From CAINVV01 sp037137375 (GTDB lineage Bacteria; Bacteroidota; Bacteroidia; Bacteroidales; Prolixibacteraceae): DNA of 64,000 nt. The stretch is from NCBI GenBank assembly GCA_037137375.1, contig JBAXKJ010000008.1:1-64000 (forward strand), in the 5' to 3' direction. The notes beneath the pieces are model-generated. The model was not told the origin of the DNA, ran no database searches, and was given only the letters and a program-made list of their open reading frames with translations. How positions within the stretch are numbered: the first letter of the stretch is position 1; each line of letters opens with the position of its first letter. Below are positions 51,969 to 61,873 of the stretch, in pieces. Both the position numbers and the translations under genes were made by a program.

Positions 51969-52589
51969 ATGAACGGCTTACACGAAATTTATATACATAG
52001 ATCTGATTATCCCGAATTAGTCGAATTGTACGAAGCTTGGTTTAATCATGAACTCAAAATGGATTATTATCATTTCGTTTATTTAAACGATAAGGATGGA
52101 TTGCAATTAATTATTTGTCGAGGATCCTCGGATCCGATCGCGAAACTAAATGTTGAGTTTCTTACGCGTTTTCGTCAATTGAAAATTTATTCCTTTGACG
52201 AGTTATGCTTTCTTATTTCAGTTTACCAACTAGATTGTATGTTAGGTGAGATCGAGGTAGTTCCGAAGAATCTAGCTCTACTAAGAAAGAATCTTCCTTT
52301 ATGTGTTTATCAACTTCTCGAATCAACTTATGGATACTTAATTAATTGGGAACAAGGAGCAAGTTTGTATAGGTTGGCTACAGGTTGTGATTTAAACGAA
52401 GCGAATGACTGGGTTAAACGCTTAAGGCTCAAAGATGACAATATTTTACAAGGTATAAATTTCTTAAAAATTGAAAACAAACCTATCGACTATTTGTATG
52501 ATCTAATCCTTCATAAAGAAGGATTGCATTGTCTTGTAAAGAAACCAGTAAATGAAGCACAAGTTTTATTAAAATATTGCTCTTATTGA
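51969..52589 (+). CDS. Protein of unknown function (accessory island)
   Basis: This 206-residue soluble protein opens MNGLHEIYIHRSDYPELVEL and has no signal or membrane segment. I recognise no family. The middle (YQLDCMLGEIEVVPKNLALL) and end are Leu-rich and probably helical. It follows the UDG-like gene after 34 bases in the same direction. Base composition is very AT-rich compared with the neighbouring core genes, suggesting acquisition. Confidence 0.5.
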   Translation: MNGLHEIYIHRSDYPELVELYEAWFNHELKMDYYHFVYLNDKDGLQLIICRGSSDPIAKLNVEFLTRFRQLKIYSFDELCFLISVYQLDCMLGEIEVVPKNLALLRKNLPLCVYQLLESTYGYLINWEQGASLYRLATGCDLNEANDWVKRLRLKDDNILQGINFLKIENKPIDYLYDLILHKEGLHCLVKKPVNEAQVLLKYCSY

Positions 52590-52645
52590 GTTTATGAATA
52601 TTAAAGCGAGTAATCGTTGATTATTTAAAACCTAAAATCAGAACT

Positions 52646-53035
52646 ATGAACAAATTAATTATGTCCGGTAATGCATTTGTTAGATACAGAGATGAAAATG
52701 ACATAGCTCCTTTTCCTGATATATACGTCCCTGCAACGCTATACCAAACAAATGAAAATTATCTTTTGTTAAAGTTCAAAATTACTTTTCCGGAAGTCAA
52801 AATGGATGAATTGATCCAGTGTTATCTGTGGCTTTCACATAATATTAAAAGACAGATATGGAAACCATGGAATGAAGCTGCGCTAAAAATATCTGAGGAT
52901 GAACTGATTATAGAGTTTAATTTATTCCAAAATACCGAAGAATTAGACCCAAGTAATTGCATTGTATGGGCAAGATTGAAGGGCGAAATACCAGAAAATA
53001 TTCCGCAAGAATTCCTTATTGATTTGACAGAATAA
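52646..53035 (+). CDS. Small protein of unknown function (accessory island)
   Basis: This is a 129-residue soluble protein with alternating hydrophobic strands (MSGNAFVRYRDENDIAPFPD at the start, YLWLSHNIKRQIWKPWNE in the middle). No family is recognised. It lies 56 bases after the previous gene and 33 before the next, all in the same direction, so they may form one transcript. AT-rich codon use matches its neighbours. Confidence 0.5.
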   Translation: MNKLIMSGNAFVRYRDENDIAPFPDIYVPATLYQTNENYLLLKFKITFPEVKMDELIQCYLWLSHNIKRQIWKPWNEAALKISEDELIIEFNLFQNTEELDPSNCIVWARLKGEIPENIPQEFLIDLTE

Positions 53036-53068
53036 TATTTCATTTGAACCTCAAAAAATTACTTCTAA

Positions 53069-53731
53069 ATGGACTCAATAAACGCTGGCGATATTCAAAG
53101 AATCGATTTTGCCAGAACCAAGTTAAGTAAACAACTTAGTAATGCTAAGGATGAAATAACTGATTTTCAATATCTTACATTTCAAAAAATGATTAATGCT
53201 AAGGATAAGGCATTATTTCAAGAACTAAAGTCCTATGCGGACAAAATCATTATTGACAAATTCGAGGTTTCAGATGTAGAAAAAAAATATATCTATCTGA
53301 CAAACACGAATAAAAATTTAGGTTATGCACAATGTTACCTTTGGTGTTACTATGATAAATCTTTTAGTGATTTTGCATTTAACTTAAAAAAGGGTGACTT
53401 TGTTGAAATAGAAGCTAAGATTAAAAAAATAAGTGATGAGACAGATACAATAGATGCTCAACTATTAAAAATCTCAATTGCTAAAAAAACAGGATGTTTT
53501 ATTGCAACGGCTTGCTACGGGGATTATAATAGTGTAGAAGTGACTATTTTGAAAAAATATAGAGATGAAAATTTGAAGAGATCAGAAATTGGCCGCCAAA
53601 TGATCAAGTTTTATTACTTTCTCTCTCCTCCGATTGCAAACTACTTAATAAGGAAGCCACTGCAAAAAAAACTCACAAAAACATTAATTCTTGATCCTAT
53701 TGTTTTCCTGATAAAGAAGTCAATAAACTAA
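53069..53731 (+). CDS. CFI-box protein of unknown function
   Basis: This is a 220-residue protein. A strand-rich N-terminal half (about 60-150) looks like an OB-fold-type or beta domain. The C-terminal module starts with the CFIATACYGDYNSVEV box, found at the ends of many unrelated bacterial proteins, and continues through LKKYRDENL and helices SPPIANYLI. The function of the CFI box is unknown. It is in the island gene series. Confidence 0.6.
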   Translation: MDSINAGDIQRIDFARTKLSKQLSNAKDEITDFQYLTFQKMINAKDKALFQELKSYADKIIIDKFEVSDVEKKYIYLTNTNKNLGYAQCYLWCYYDKSFSDFAFNLKKGDFVEIEAKIKKISDETDTIDAQLLKISIAKKTGCFIATACYGDYNSVEVTILKKYRDENLKRSEIGRQMIKFYYFLSPPIANYLIRKPLQKKLTKTLILDPIVFLIKKSIN

Positions 53732-53774
53732 GGCAGGAACATACCTATATTTTACAATTTGTAAATCTCAGTAT

Positions 53775-54200
53775 ATGTGGAAAAACTTAAATCCAAATAT
53801 AAGGTCCTGGTTAAATTCATTAATTATTATTTTCATAATCTTCTTCGCAATTAAAGGAATTATCAGACTATTGTGGAATTCTAAGGATGATGATGTAATG
53901 ATGGGTAGAATAAAATTTGTATTTATTTTACTTTTTGTTTTCTCCTTGTTATTTATAGTCTCAATTTATCATATTGTGGGTCCATACAAAGTGGATATTT
54001 ACTATAAAATCTTTATAATCACGTTCCTAGTATTTATTGTAGTTGGACTAATTTATAATCAAATCTATAATCTCAGATTTCAGAAATCAGAGGAATCTGA
54101 TTCGAACAATATAAATTATAAGGAGTTATTTGACTTCTATAAGGCTGGAACAAATAAAAAATCAAGAATGGATAAATCAAAAAAAGTAACTCATAATTAA
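53775..54200 (+). CDS. Small membrane protein of unknown function
   Basis: This 141-residue protein has three hydrophobic segments (about 15-33, 49-67 and 77-95: LIIIFIIFFAIKGIIRL, FVFILLFVFSLLFIVS, IFIITFLVFIVVGLIY) and a charged cytoplasmic tail (KKSRMDKSKKVTHN). No family is recognised. It is the last of five closely spaced AT-rich genes. Confidence 0.55.
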   Translation: MWKNLNPNIRSWLNSLIIIFIIFFAIKGIIRLLWNSKDDDVMMGRIKFVFILLFVFSLLFIVSIYHIVGPYKVDIYYKIFIITFLVFIVVGLIYNQIYNLRFQKSEESDSNNINYKELFDFYKAGTNKKSRMDKSKKVTHN

Positions 54201-54405
54201 CTAATTAACATCCAATTGTACACAAAGTGGGAAAATTATGTATAAAAAAAGTGTTACATGGAGACAAAATAGTTAAAGACTTGGATAAGCAAGCCTAAAT
54301 TGTTTTCTTAAGGAAGGATCTTGTGCACAATCAAATTGTTTCAAGTGCAATGAAAACCAAACTGGAAGTGTAATTTTTTCAGGGTATCTGATAAATTGAA
54401 GATTT

Positions 54406-55389
54406 ATGGAACAAAAAGGAGAAATATTAATTTACCGAAGTAAACAGGGGAATACAAAGATTGATGCCAGAATGGTGAACGAAAGCCTTTGGTTAACCCA
54501 AAAACAGTTAGCCGACTTGTTCCAGACGACCGTTCCAAATATCAATATGCACATCAAAAATATTTTTGAAGAGGGCGAGTTGGATGCAGATCGAACTATT
54601 CAGGATTTCTTAATAATTCAAAAAGAAGGCAACCGAAATATTAAACGAAATGTGGAGCATTACAATCTCGATCTGGTAATTTCTGTAGGCTATCGAATTA
54701 AATCAAGCATTGCAACCCAATTCCGGATATGGGCTACCCGGCAGTTGAAAGAATTCATTATAAAAGGATTTGTACTTGACGACGAACGACTGAAGCTAGC
54801 CCGGAACAATTATTTTGACGAACTGCTTTCTCAAATCCGGGATATCCGATCTTCTGAAAAAGTGTTTTATCGAAAGATATGCGACATTTATGCTACCAGT
54901 GTCGATTATGATCCCGATCAACCATCAACGCATGATTTTTTTGCCACAGTACAAAACAAATTTCATTGGGCCATTCACCAACACACTGCCGCAGAATTAC
55001 TCATGCTCCGGGCCGATGCTAACAGCCCCAATATGGGTCTGACCAACTGGCCGGGTGAGCAAATTCGCATACAAGATGCAGAGGTGGCTAAAAACTATTT
55101 AAACACTGATGAACTCGAAATTCTTAACCGAATAGTGAACCAGTATCTTGAATTCGCCGAAATGCAGGCACTTGACCGGAAACCGATGTATATGAAAGAT
55201 TGGATCAGTAAGTTACACGCATTTTTAACGCTCAACGAAAAAGAAATCCTGCTCGATGCAGGTACCATTTCAGCCGAAATGGCCAAAGAACATGTTCATA
55301 AGGAATATGAGAAATTTACAAAAATGATTGAAGCTTCAGAACCTGACGAATGGGATAAAGCGATGAAGCGGTTAACTGATAAGAAGTAA
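54406..55389 (+). CDS. RhuM family protein
   Basis: This is a 327-residue protein of the RhuM family. The start GEILIYRSKQGNTKIDARM and the motif ESLWLTQKQLADLFQTTVPNI are typical. QFRIWATRQLKEFIIKGFVLDDERLK lies in the middle and DRKPMYMKDWISKLHAFL near the end. Homologues occur in pathogenicity and mobile islands. The molecular function is unknown, although the N-terminal part looks DNA-binding. It marks the end of the AT-rich island, followed by a REP-like palindrome. Confidence 0.85.
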   Translation: MEQKGEILIYRSKQGNTKIDARMVNESLWLTQKQLADLFQTTVPNINMHIKNIFEEGELDADRTIQDFLIIQKEGNRNIKRNVEHYNLDLVISVGYRIKSSIATQFRIWATRQLKEFIIKGFVLDDERLKLARNNYFDELLSQIRDIRSSEKVFYRKICDIYATSVDYDPDQPSTHDFFATVQNKFHWAIHQHTAAELLMLRADANSPNMGLTNWPGEQIRIQDAEVAKNYLNTDELEILNRIVNQYLEFAEMQALDRKPMYMKDWISKLHAFLTLNEKEILLDAGTISAEMAKEHVHKEYEKFTKMIEASEPDEWDKAMKRLTDKK

Positions 55390-55391
55390 TA

Positions 55392-55452
55392 GGTGCAGAT
55401 TGCAAATCTGCACCAGCGGATCTGTACTAGCAAATCTGCACCAGCGTGTTGG
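55392..55452 (+). repeat. REP-like palindrome after rhuM
   Basis: GTGCAGATTGCAAATCTGCAC and a second unit CCAGCGGATCTG...CAAATCTGCACCAGC form nested inverted repeats. The core resembles those near 14060, 20671 and 63190. Confidence 0.65.
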
Positions 55453-55463
55453 TGTCAGGATAC

Positions 55464-56180
55464 TTACTTGATTACCTTCGCTTCTTCAAGGATTACATCG
55501 TATTTATAGCCATAGCCGAAATCCTTGTTCACAGCGATTACGCCTTCAAAGGAGACGACTTTTCCAACTTCAACCGCATCGAGTGTAGTAACTGTAAGAT
55601 CGAAAGAACCATTAGCTTCTGAACCATCCTGGATATGAACCCAGTTTTTCTGCATGATCTCAGGACTAAATTTGATTACCTGTCCGGATACCTTAACTTT
55701 CTTGCCATTGAAACTAGAAGGATTGGCAAAAATTTCTGACAATTTAATGCCTCCGCTGATGGGTTCAACTTTGATTCCACCAACCTGTTCCATATTCTGT
55801 CGGCCCTTCGTTGTAAGAGCTGGCAGGGGTTTTGGTTTGATGGGTTGATCACTGAAATCCTGAATAAAGAGGATGTTTTCGAAGGTACGATTCAACTCTT
55901 TGCTCTTGAAATTTGACATTTCCATGCTCTGATTGTAGTAGTAGGTCTTACCTTTTTCCGCTTCAAACCGCGAAACAGCTACCCAATATTCCTTGTCGCC
56001 TTCTTTTACCTGCAAATAGGTGTAACCACTGGTTTGTACAACATCTTTGGCTACTACCGCATGCATATCAGGTGTTGCGGTGCTCCCGGCAGCAGGCTTA
56101 TTTTCGGTTTTCTTCACTTTTGCGTTGTTACATCCTGCTAAGAATGCCAACACTATTACTAAATAGGTTATCGATCTCAT
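55464..56180 (-). CDS. Lipoprotein with OB-fold-type domain
   Basis: This is a 238-residue lipoprotein. The signal TYLVIVLAFLAGC carries the lipobox Cys at about 17. The C-terminal half (about 140-238) reads ANPSSFNGKKVKVSGQVIKFSPEI ... WVHIQDGSEANGSFDLTV, an OB-fold nucleic-acid-binding-like pattern frequent in exported Bacteroidetes proteins. It lies 34 bases after the ccsBA gene, so it may belong to the cytochrome c assembly operon. A direct role is unproven. Confidence 0.72.
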   Translation of the reverse strand: MRSITYLVIVLAFLAGCNNAKVKKTENKPAAGSTATPDMHAVVAKDVVQTSGYTYLQVKEGDKEYWVAVSRFEAEKGKTYYYNQSMEMSNFKSKELNRTFENILFIQDFSDQPIKPKPLPALTTKGRQNMEQVGGIKVEPISGGIKLSEIFANPSSFNGKKVKVSGQVIKFSPEIMQKNWVHIQDGSEANGSFDLTVTTLDAVEVGKVVSFEGVIAVNKDFGYGYKYDVILEEAKVIK

Positions 56181-56214
56181 AATAAGATATTTGCTTTGAT
56201 TTATGAATTATTAT

Positions 56215-58920
56215 TTAATTTTTTAGATCCAATTTTGACTGACTATTATATGCCTTGAAGGCGATACCACCGACAAGGATTAGAACTACCACCAAAGCCA
56301 CAGGAAAGGATGATGCACTTCCGCTACCATAAGAGTGAAGTCCTGTGAGATAATAGTTTACACCAAGATAGGTCATCAAGACGGAAAGCAGTCCGGCTAC
56401 GGAAGCGAGGTTAACGGCAAACCATCCGCGGTATCCTGGCATCAGGCGCATGTGTGTGATGAAAGCATAGACGAGGATAGTCACCAGCGACCAGGTCTCC
56501 TTTGGATCCCAGCCCCAGTATCTTCCCCATGATTCGTTGGCCCAGATTGCTCCAAGAAACGTACCGATGGTTAGCAGGTAAAGTCCAAGGATCATCGCAG
56601 CTTCATTGATCCACGTCATGTGTTGAATGTTCCGCGCAACCCGCTCTTTATTACCGGGTTTTACCATGCTGGTAAGAAGCAGGTTCATCAGACCGATGAT
56701 GGCGCTAACTCCCAGAAATCCATAACTTGCGGTAATCACGGCTACGTGCAAGGCAAGCCAGTATGATTTCAGAACCGGAACAAGATTGGTGATCTCCGGA
56801 TTTAGCCAGCTCATCTGCGCGACAAAAAGCGTCAGTCCGGATAGAAGCGCTGCAGCACCCATGACCATTGGATTTCTACGTGCAAAAATCAGACCTGCCA
56901 ACATTCCCGCCCAGGCAATATAAATCATGGATTCATAGCCATCGCTCCAGGGCATGTGACTGGCAATATAGCCTCTGGTGATTAGTCCGAGGGTATGAAG
57001 GGCGAATCCTGTCAGGAAGATCCATCCCGTATATCGCACTATCTGAGGACTCATCGATCCTGTTGTAAGCAGTGCCCTGAAGTAAAATATCATCAAAACC
57101 AGTCCCGCCAGGAGGTATAGGAAGGAGAGATCCCTGAAAATATTCACCCTGTTGTAAAGAATTTCAAGTTTCTGTTTGGTGGCACCAGGAATGAGATCTG
57201 CACCCAGCTTGTTCTGAAATTGGCTGATCATACCCAGATCCGTCTTCTGTCTGGTTTCATCATTGGATTGTACCGCATTCAGATAGTCTGAAAAAACCTT
57301 CATCATCATCGCCCCGGAGGTGGAAGCGGGAGCTGTAGTAAGATCTTCCCAGGTGGTATTATTCTTGTCGGAGGATGGGAAAAGCCGGAGCATTTCACCC
57401 TTGTACACCAGGTAGGAGACATTGAGGCGTTCGTCGACTTTTATGATGGCATTTTCTAAGGTGCCGCGTTGCGAGGGCTGTTTGGCATAGGCATCGCTGA
57501 CTTCTTTCTGTAACTTATAATTACCTTTTGCATCGAAGAAATCGGCAAAGGAGGCCTTCCCTGAAACGCTTAGAAGTTGTTCAATCTTGGAATCATTGAT
57601 GGCGATCATTGGCACTTTCTGCCAATCGTCAGGATAAGTCATCATGCTAAGAACTGCTTGTTCCGGAGATAATCCGTTCAAACTTTCCTGCCGTGAAATC
57701 TTCATAATAACTTCGTAAGCCAATGTGCTGAAAGGTTTTATTCTTCCATCATGTCCCTGAACCCATACCTTGGAAAACTCATCGGCTGCTTGTTTGGAGA
57801 CTTCCGCACCCTTGGCCTGGCCAGCAAAGAAAAGCAGTCCAGTTACAACTATGGCAGAAACAGGTTTAGCCGCTTTCTGCATTAAACGATAGAAATAGCT
57901 TTTCTTATTAAATATCGATAGCAGGATGGCGCCAAATAAAAGAATATAACCAATGTAAGTAAGGGTTGTACCGGGCAGGTCTTTGTTGACAGAGAGAATG
58001 GTTCCCTTTTCATCCTGATCATAGGAGGATTGATAGAATCTGTAACCCCTGTGTTTCAATACATTATTCATATAGATTGAAAAATCCCTGTTGATTCCCT
58101 GTTCTTTGTCTTCGAGGGTCACTTCGCTCTTGTAGGAGGAAGGGCTCATGGAACCCGGGTACCGGATTAATTGAAAGTCTTTCAGATGGATGGCGAAAGG
58201 AAGGGTTTCGACTTTGGGACCGATCCACATTTCATAATCTGCTCCGCCAAACTGACCTTTTACTGAAGCAGCCCTGCCCTCATCACTGATTAAAACGTTG
58301 GCAAATTCCTCTTTCGAACCATCCGACAGACTGATCTTCGCACCGGTATTCTGTCTGGCCATGCCGCCCATTGCTGCTGCTGAATTGAAATTACGCAGAA
58401 ATTCAATGGATCTGACCCTGATTTTTTTACCTTCCAGCTCGAAAGTAGCATTCACTTCTTTTTGAGAAAAAGGCGTTAGCATCACCTTCTGTTCTGCCTC
58501 CATATTTTGAGTTCCTTGTGAAAGCAGCATATGAAAATATTGTTCAGAAGATATCAATTCCGAGGAGGACTCCCCTTCCCTGATATGGATGACGCCTTCT
58601 TCGCCTATATATCTTGTCACACCAGCCCCGGCTATCATCAGAATAAATGCAAGGTGAAACAGTCCAACTGTCATTTTCTCCTTCAAATACATCTTTTTCC
58701 GGAAATAGATGACAGTCATGGAAACTGCAAGAAAGAGCAGTAAGAGTTCGAACCATGTTGAACCATAAACAAGCGCCTTTGCAGCCTCTGCACCGTAAGA
58801 ACTTTCCACGAAAGTGGCAAAACCCAGAATCATAGCCAGCAAAAGCATGCCAAAGCCGGCGGTATTAATCGTAAAAATTGAATTCTTAAATTCTGCCAGT
58901 AATGCAAATATTTTGTTCAT
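56215..58920 (-). CDS. Fused cytochrome c biogenesis protein CcsBA (ResB + CcsA)
   Basis: This is a 901-residue membrane protein that combines ResB (about 1-370, with early helices and a periplasmic domain) and CcsA (about 580-901). The heme-handling tryptophan-rich motif is WGRYWGWDPKETWSLVTILV, with a flanking His in ALHVAVITASYG and LHTLGLI. It carries heme across the membrane and attaches it to apocytochrome c (system II). Fusion is common in Bacteroidetes and epsilonproteobacteria. A large periplasmic insert between the halves is unassigned. Confidence 0.9.
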   Translation of the reverse strand: MNKIFALLAEFKNSIFTINTAGFGMLLLAMILGFATFVESSYGAEAAKALVYGSTWFELLLLFLAVSMTVIYFRKKMYLKEKMTVGLFHLAFILMIAGAGVTRYIGEEGVIHIREGESSSELISSEQYFHMLLSQGTQNMEAEQKVMLTPFSQKEVNATFELEGKKIRVRSIEFLRNFNSAAAMGGMARQNTGAKISLSDGSKEEFANVLISDEGRAASVKGQFGGADYEMWIGPKVETLPFAIHLKDFQLIRYPGSMSPSSYKSEVTLEDKEQGINRDFSIYMNNVLKHRGYRFYQSSYDQDEKGTILSVNKDLPGTTLTYIGYILLFGAILLSIFNKKSYFYRLMQKAAKPVSAIVVTGLLFFAGQAKGAEVSKQAADEFSKVWVQGHDGRIKPFSTLAYEVIMKISRQESLNGLSPEQAVLSMMTYPDDWQKVPMIAINDSKIEQLLSVSGKASFADFFDAKGNYKLQKEVSDAYAKQPSQRGTLENAIIKVDERLNVSYLVYKGEMLRLFPSSDKNNTTWEDLTTAPASTSGAMMMKVFSDYLNAVQSNDETRQKTDLGMISQFQNKLGADLIPGATKQKLEILYNRVNIFRDLSFLYLLAGLVLMIFYFRALLTTGSMSPQIVRYTGWIFLTGFALHTLGLITRGYIASHMPWSDGYESMIYIAWAGMLAGLIFARRNPMVMGAAALLSGLTLFVAQMSWLNPEITNLVPVLKSYWLALHVAVITASYGFLGVSAIIGLMNLLLTSMVKPGNKERVARNIQHMTWINEAAMILGLYLLTIGTFLGAIWANESWGRYWGWDPKETWSLVTILVYAFITHMRLMPGYRGWFAVNLASVAGLLSVLMTYLGVNYYLTGLHSYGSGSASSFPVALVVVLILVGGIAFKAYNSQSKLDLKN

Positions 58921-58975
58921 ACTCAATTTTAATAGTTTAAGTCGTCAAAAGTACGAAAAAACCAATCGTAAAATA

Positions 58976-59006
58976 AAAAAATGGAGCCTTGCATGACTCC
59001 ATTTTT
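58976..59006 (-). terminator. Terminator after ppdK
   Basis: On the minus strand AAAAATGGAG and CTCCATTTTTT form a stem with a loop of about ten bases and a T-tract, located just beyond the ppdK stop. Confidence 0.8.
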
Positions 59007-59055
59007 GTAATTATTACAATTTAGACAGTTTCAATAACTGATCCACCTTGAAAAT

Positions 59056-61758
59056 CTATTTCACATTTGCCTGTGCTGCTGCCAAACGTGCGATTGGAAC
59101 GCGGAAAGGAGAACAGCTTACATAGTCTAATCCTACTTTATTGCAGAATTCTACTGAACTTGGTTCACCACCATGCTCACCGCAAATACCAATTTTTAGT
59201 CCTGGCTTGGTTGAGCGTCCTTTTGTCACAGCCATTTCGACAAGCAATCCTACTCCCTGCTGATCCAGAATCTGGAAAGGATCGTTTTTCAGGATGCCTC
59301 TGTCAAGGTAATCAGGAAGGAACTTGCCAGCATCGTCGCGGGAGAAACCCATGGTCATTTGGGTAAGGTCGTTCGTGCCGAAGGAGAAGAAATCCGCCTC
59401 TTTGGCGATAAGTTCTGCAGTCAGGGCAGCTCTTGGAACTTCAATCATCGTACCTACCAGGTAGTCGATCGTCGCATTGCGCTCAGCAAAGACTTTCTGG
59501 ATAGTCGCGTGGATCACGTCGTTCTGATTTTTCAGCTCGGCAACTGTACCTACCAGAGGAACCATGATTTCCGGACGGGCATCGATGCCTTTTGCTTTCA
59601 GGTTCAATGCAGCCTCGATAATAGCGCGGGCCTGCATCTCGGTGATTTCAGGGTACGTGATTCCCAAACGGCAGCCACGGTGACCCAACATCGGATTAAA
59701 CTCTTCGAGATCGGCTACTTTTTGTTTGATCTGATCGATGGTAAGGCCCATCTCGTCGGCCAGTTCTTTCTGCATCGCCAGTTCATGAGGAACAAATTCA
59801 TGCAAAGGTGGATCGAGCAAACGGACCGTTACGCCATAACCTGCCATTGCTTCGAAGATACCTTCGAAATCGGCACGTTGGTAAGGAAGTAGTTTGGCAA
59901 GTGCCTCTTTACGTCCTTCGACTGAAGAAGAAAGGATCATCTCACGCATGGCCTTGATACGGGCGCCTTCGAAGAACATGTGCTCCGTGCGGCAGAGGCC
60001 GATTCCTTTTGCACCGAACTGGCGGGCAATTCTGGCATCGTGAGGTGTATCGGCATTGGTGCGGACAGACATGCGGGTATATTTATCGGCAAGCTCCATG
60101 ACTTTAGCGAAATCGGCGCTGATGGTGGCCTCCTGGGTCTTAACTTTTCCGTCGAAAACTTCGCCGGTTGAACCGTTGAGTGAAATCCAGTCGCCTTCTT
60201 TATAGACTTTACCGCTGGCTTCCATGGTCCGGGTTTTGTAGTTGATTCTAAGTGCTCCGGCACCTGAAACACAGCATTTACCCATTCCGCGGGCCACAAC
60301 TGCTGCGTGGGATGTCATTCCGCCACGGGCTGTGAGGATACCACGGGCAATATTCATACCTTCCAAATCTTCCGGAGATGTTTCAATTCTTACCAGGATG
60401 GAGGCGTCATAATTTTTTGCTTCATCGGCGAAGAAAACAATCTGGCCAGTAGCAGCTCCCGGGGAAGCTGGAAGACCTTTGCCGATCAATTTGGCTGTTT
60501 TGAGTGCGTCGACGTCGAAAACAGGGTGCAACAGCTCATCTAGTTTGTTAGGTTCGACCCTAAGCATGGCTGTCTTTTCGTCGATCTTTCCTTCGCTCAG
60601 AAGGTCGACAGCGATCTTCAACATGGCAGCGCCAGTGCGCTTACCATTACGGGTTTGCAGCAACCAGAGTTTGCCATCCTGGATCGTGAATTCGATGTCC
60701 TGCATATCTTTGTAGTGACCCTCAAGTTTCGCTTGAATTTCGGCCAACTGTTGATAAGCGGCAGGCATCGTTTCTTCCAGTGATGGAAATTTGGAAGCAC
60801 GCTCCTCCTCAGAAACATTTTGCAGTTCCGCCCAACGCAGCGATCCTATTTTGGTGATCTGCTGTGGGGTACGGATACCGGCTACTACATCTTCGCCCTG
60901 AGCGTTGATCAGGTATTCGCCAATAAACATATTTTCGCCTGTAGAAGCATCACGGGTAAAACCGACACCGGTAGCGGAATTGGCGCCCATGTTTCCGAAT
61001 ACCATCGCCTGTACGTTCACGGCGGTACCCCATTCAACAGGAATATTGTTCAGTTTTCTGTAATAGATGGCGCGGTCGTTCATCCAGCTTTCGAATACGG
61101 CTGCGACGGCTCCCCAAAGTTGCTCCCATGGATCAACCGGGAAATCTCTGCCGGTAACCTTCAGAACGGCAGCTTTAAATCGCAGCACCAAAGTTTTCAG
61201 GTTTTCGACAGTGAATTCAGTATCTTCTTTGATACCTACTTCCTCTTTCATGTGCTCGATGATCTCCTCGAAAGGATCGATATCGGTCTTGCTGTGAGGT
61301 TTCATACCCAAAACCACATCGCCATACATCTGAACGAAACGGCGATAAGAATCCCAAGCAAAACGAGGGTTACCTGATTTTAAAGCAATTCCTTCCACGG
61401 CCACATCATTGAGACCAAGATTCAGGATCGTATCCATCATACCGGGCATAGATGCTCTTGCGCCGGAACGAACGGATACAAGACAGGGATTTTCCTTGGA
61501 ACCAAATTTTGTTCCGGTAATATTTTCGATGTATGCGACAGCCGCCTGTACCTCTTTTTCGATCAAATCAAAAGCAGCTTTTCTGCCTTTTGCAGTAAAT
61601 TCAGTACAAACTTCTGTAGTGATAGTGAATCCCGGAGGAACCGGTACACCAATCAGATTCATCTCCGCCAGGTTGGCGCCTTTGCCACCCAGCAAGTTTT
61701 TCATCTCTGCACGACCTTCGGCCTGGCCGTTGCCGAATGTATAAACATACTTCGTCAT
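59056..61758 (-). CDS. ppdK: Pyruvate, phosphate dikinase
   Basis: This 900-residue enzyme interconverts ATP, phosphate and pyruvate with AMP, PPi and phosphoenolpyruvate. The N-terminal ATP-grasp domain starts GKGANLAEMNLIGVPVPPGFT. The phosphohistidine domain has the catalytic His in GGMTSHAAVVARGMGK. The C-terminal PEP domain has GTNDLTQM and GICGEHGGEPSSVEF with the catalytic Cys. It is a key enzyme in anaerobic glycolysis using pyrophosphate. Confidence 0.96.
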   Translation of the reverse strand: MTKYVYTFGNGQAEGRAEMKNLLGGKGANLAEMNLIGVPVPPGFTITTEVCTEFTAKGRKAAFDLIEKEVQAAVAYIENITGTKFGSKENPCLVSVRSGARASMPGMMDTILNLGLNDVAVEGIALKSGNPRFAWDSYRRFVQMYGDVVLGMKPHSKTDIDPFEEIIEHMKEEVGIKEDTEFTVENLKTLVLRFKAAVLKVTGRDFPVDPWEQLWGAVAAVFESWMNDRAIYYRKLNNIPVEWGTAVNVQAMVFGNMGANSATGVGFTRDASTGENMFIGEYLINAQGEDVVAGIRTPQQITKIGSLRWAELQNVSEEERASKFPSLEETMPAAYQQLAEIQAKLEGHYKDMQDIEFTIQDGKLWLLQTRNGKRTGAAMLKIAVDLLSEGKIDEKTAMLRVEPNKLDELLHPVFDVDALKTAKLIGKGLPASPGAATGQIVFFADEAKNYDASILVRIETSPEDLEGMNIARGILTARGGMTSHAAVVARGMGKCCVSGAGALRINYKTRTMEASGKVYKEGDWISLNGSTGEVFDGKVKTQEATISADFAKVMELADKYTRMSVRTNADTPHDARIARQFGAKGIGLCRTEHMFFEGARIKAMREMILSSSVEGRKEALAKLLPYQRADFEGIFEAMAGYGVTVRLLDPPLHEFVPHELAMQKELADEMGLTIDQIKQKVADLEEFNPMLGHRGCRLGITYPEITEMQARAIIEAALNLKAKGIDARPEIMVPLVGTVAELKNQNDVIHATIQKVFAERNATIDYLVGTMIEVPRAALTAELIAKEADFFSFGTNDLTQMTMGFSRDDAGKFLPDYLDRGILKNDPFQILDQQGVGLLVEMAVTKGRSTKPGLKIGICGEHGGEPSSVEFCNKVGLDYVSCSPFRVPIARLAAAQANVK

Positions 61759-61873
61759 AAAATAAAATATTTGGTTTGAGAATTAATAGCTGTCTAAAAA
61801 TTGCCTGCAAAGTTAAAATTTATAACTAAAGGATATAATGATATTTAGCCTATTTTTGCAAAAATTTCATTGA

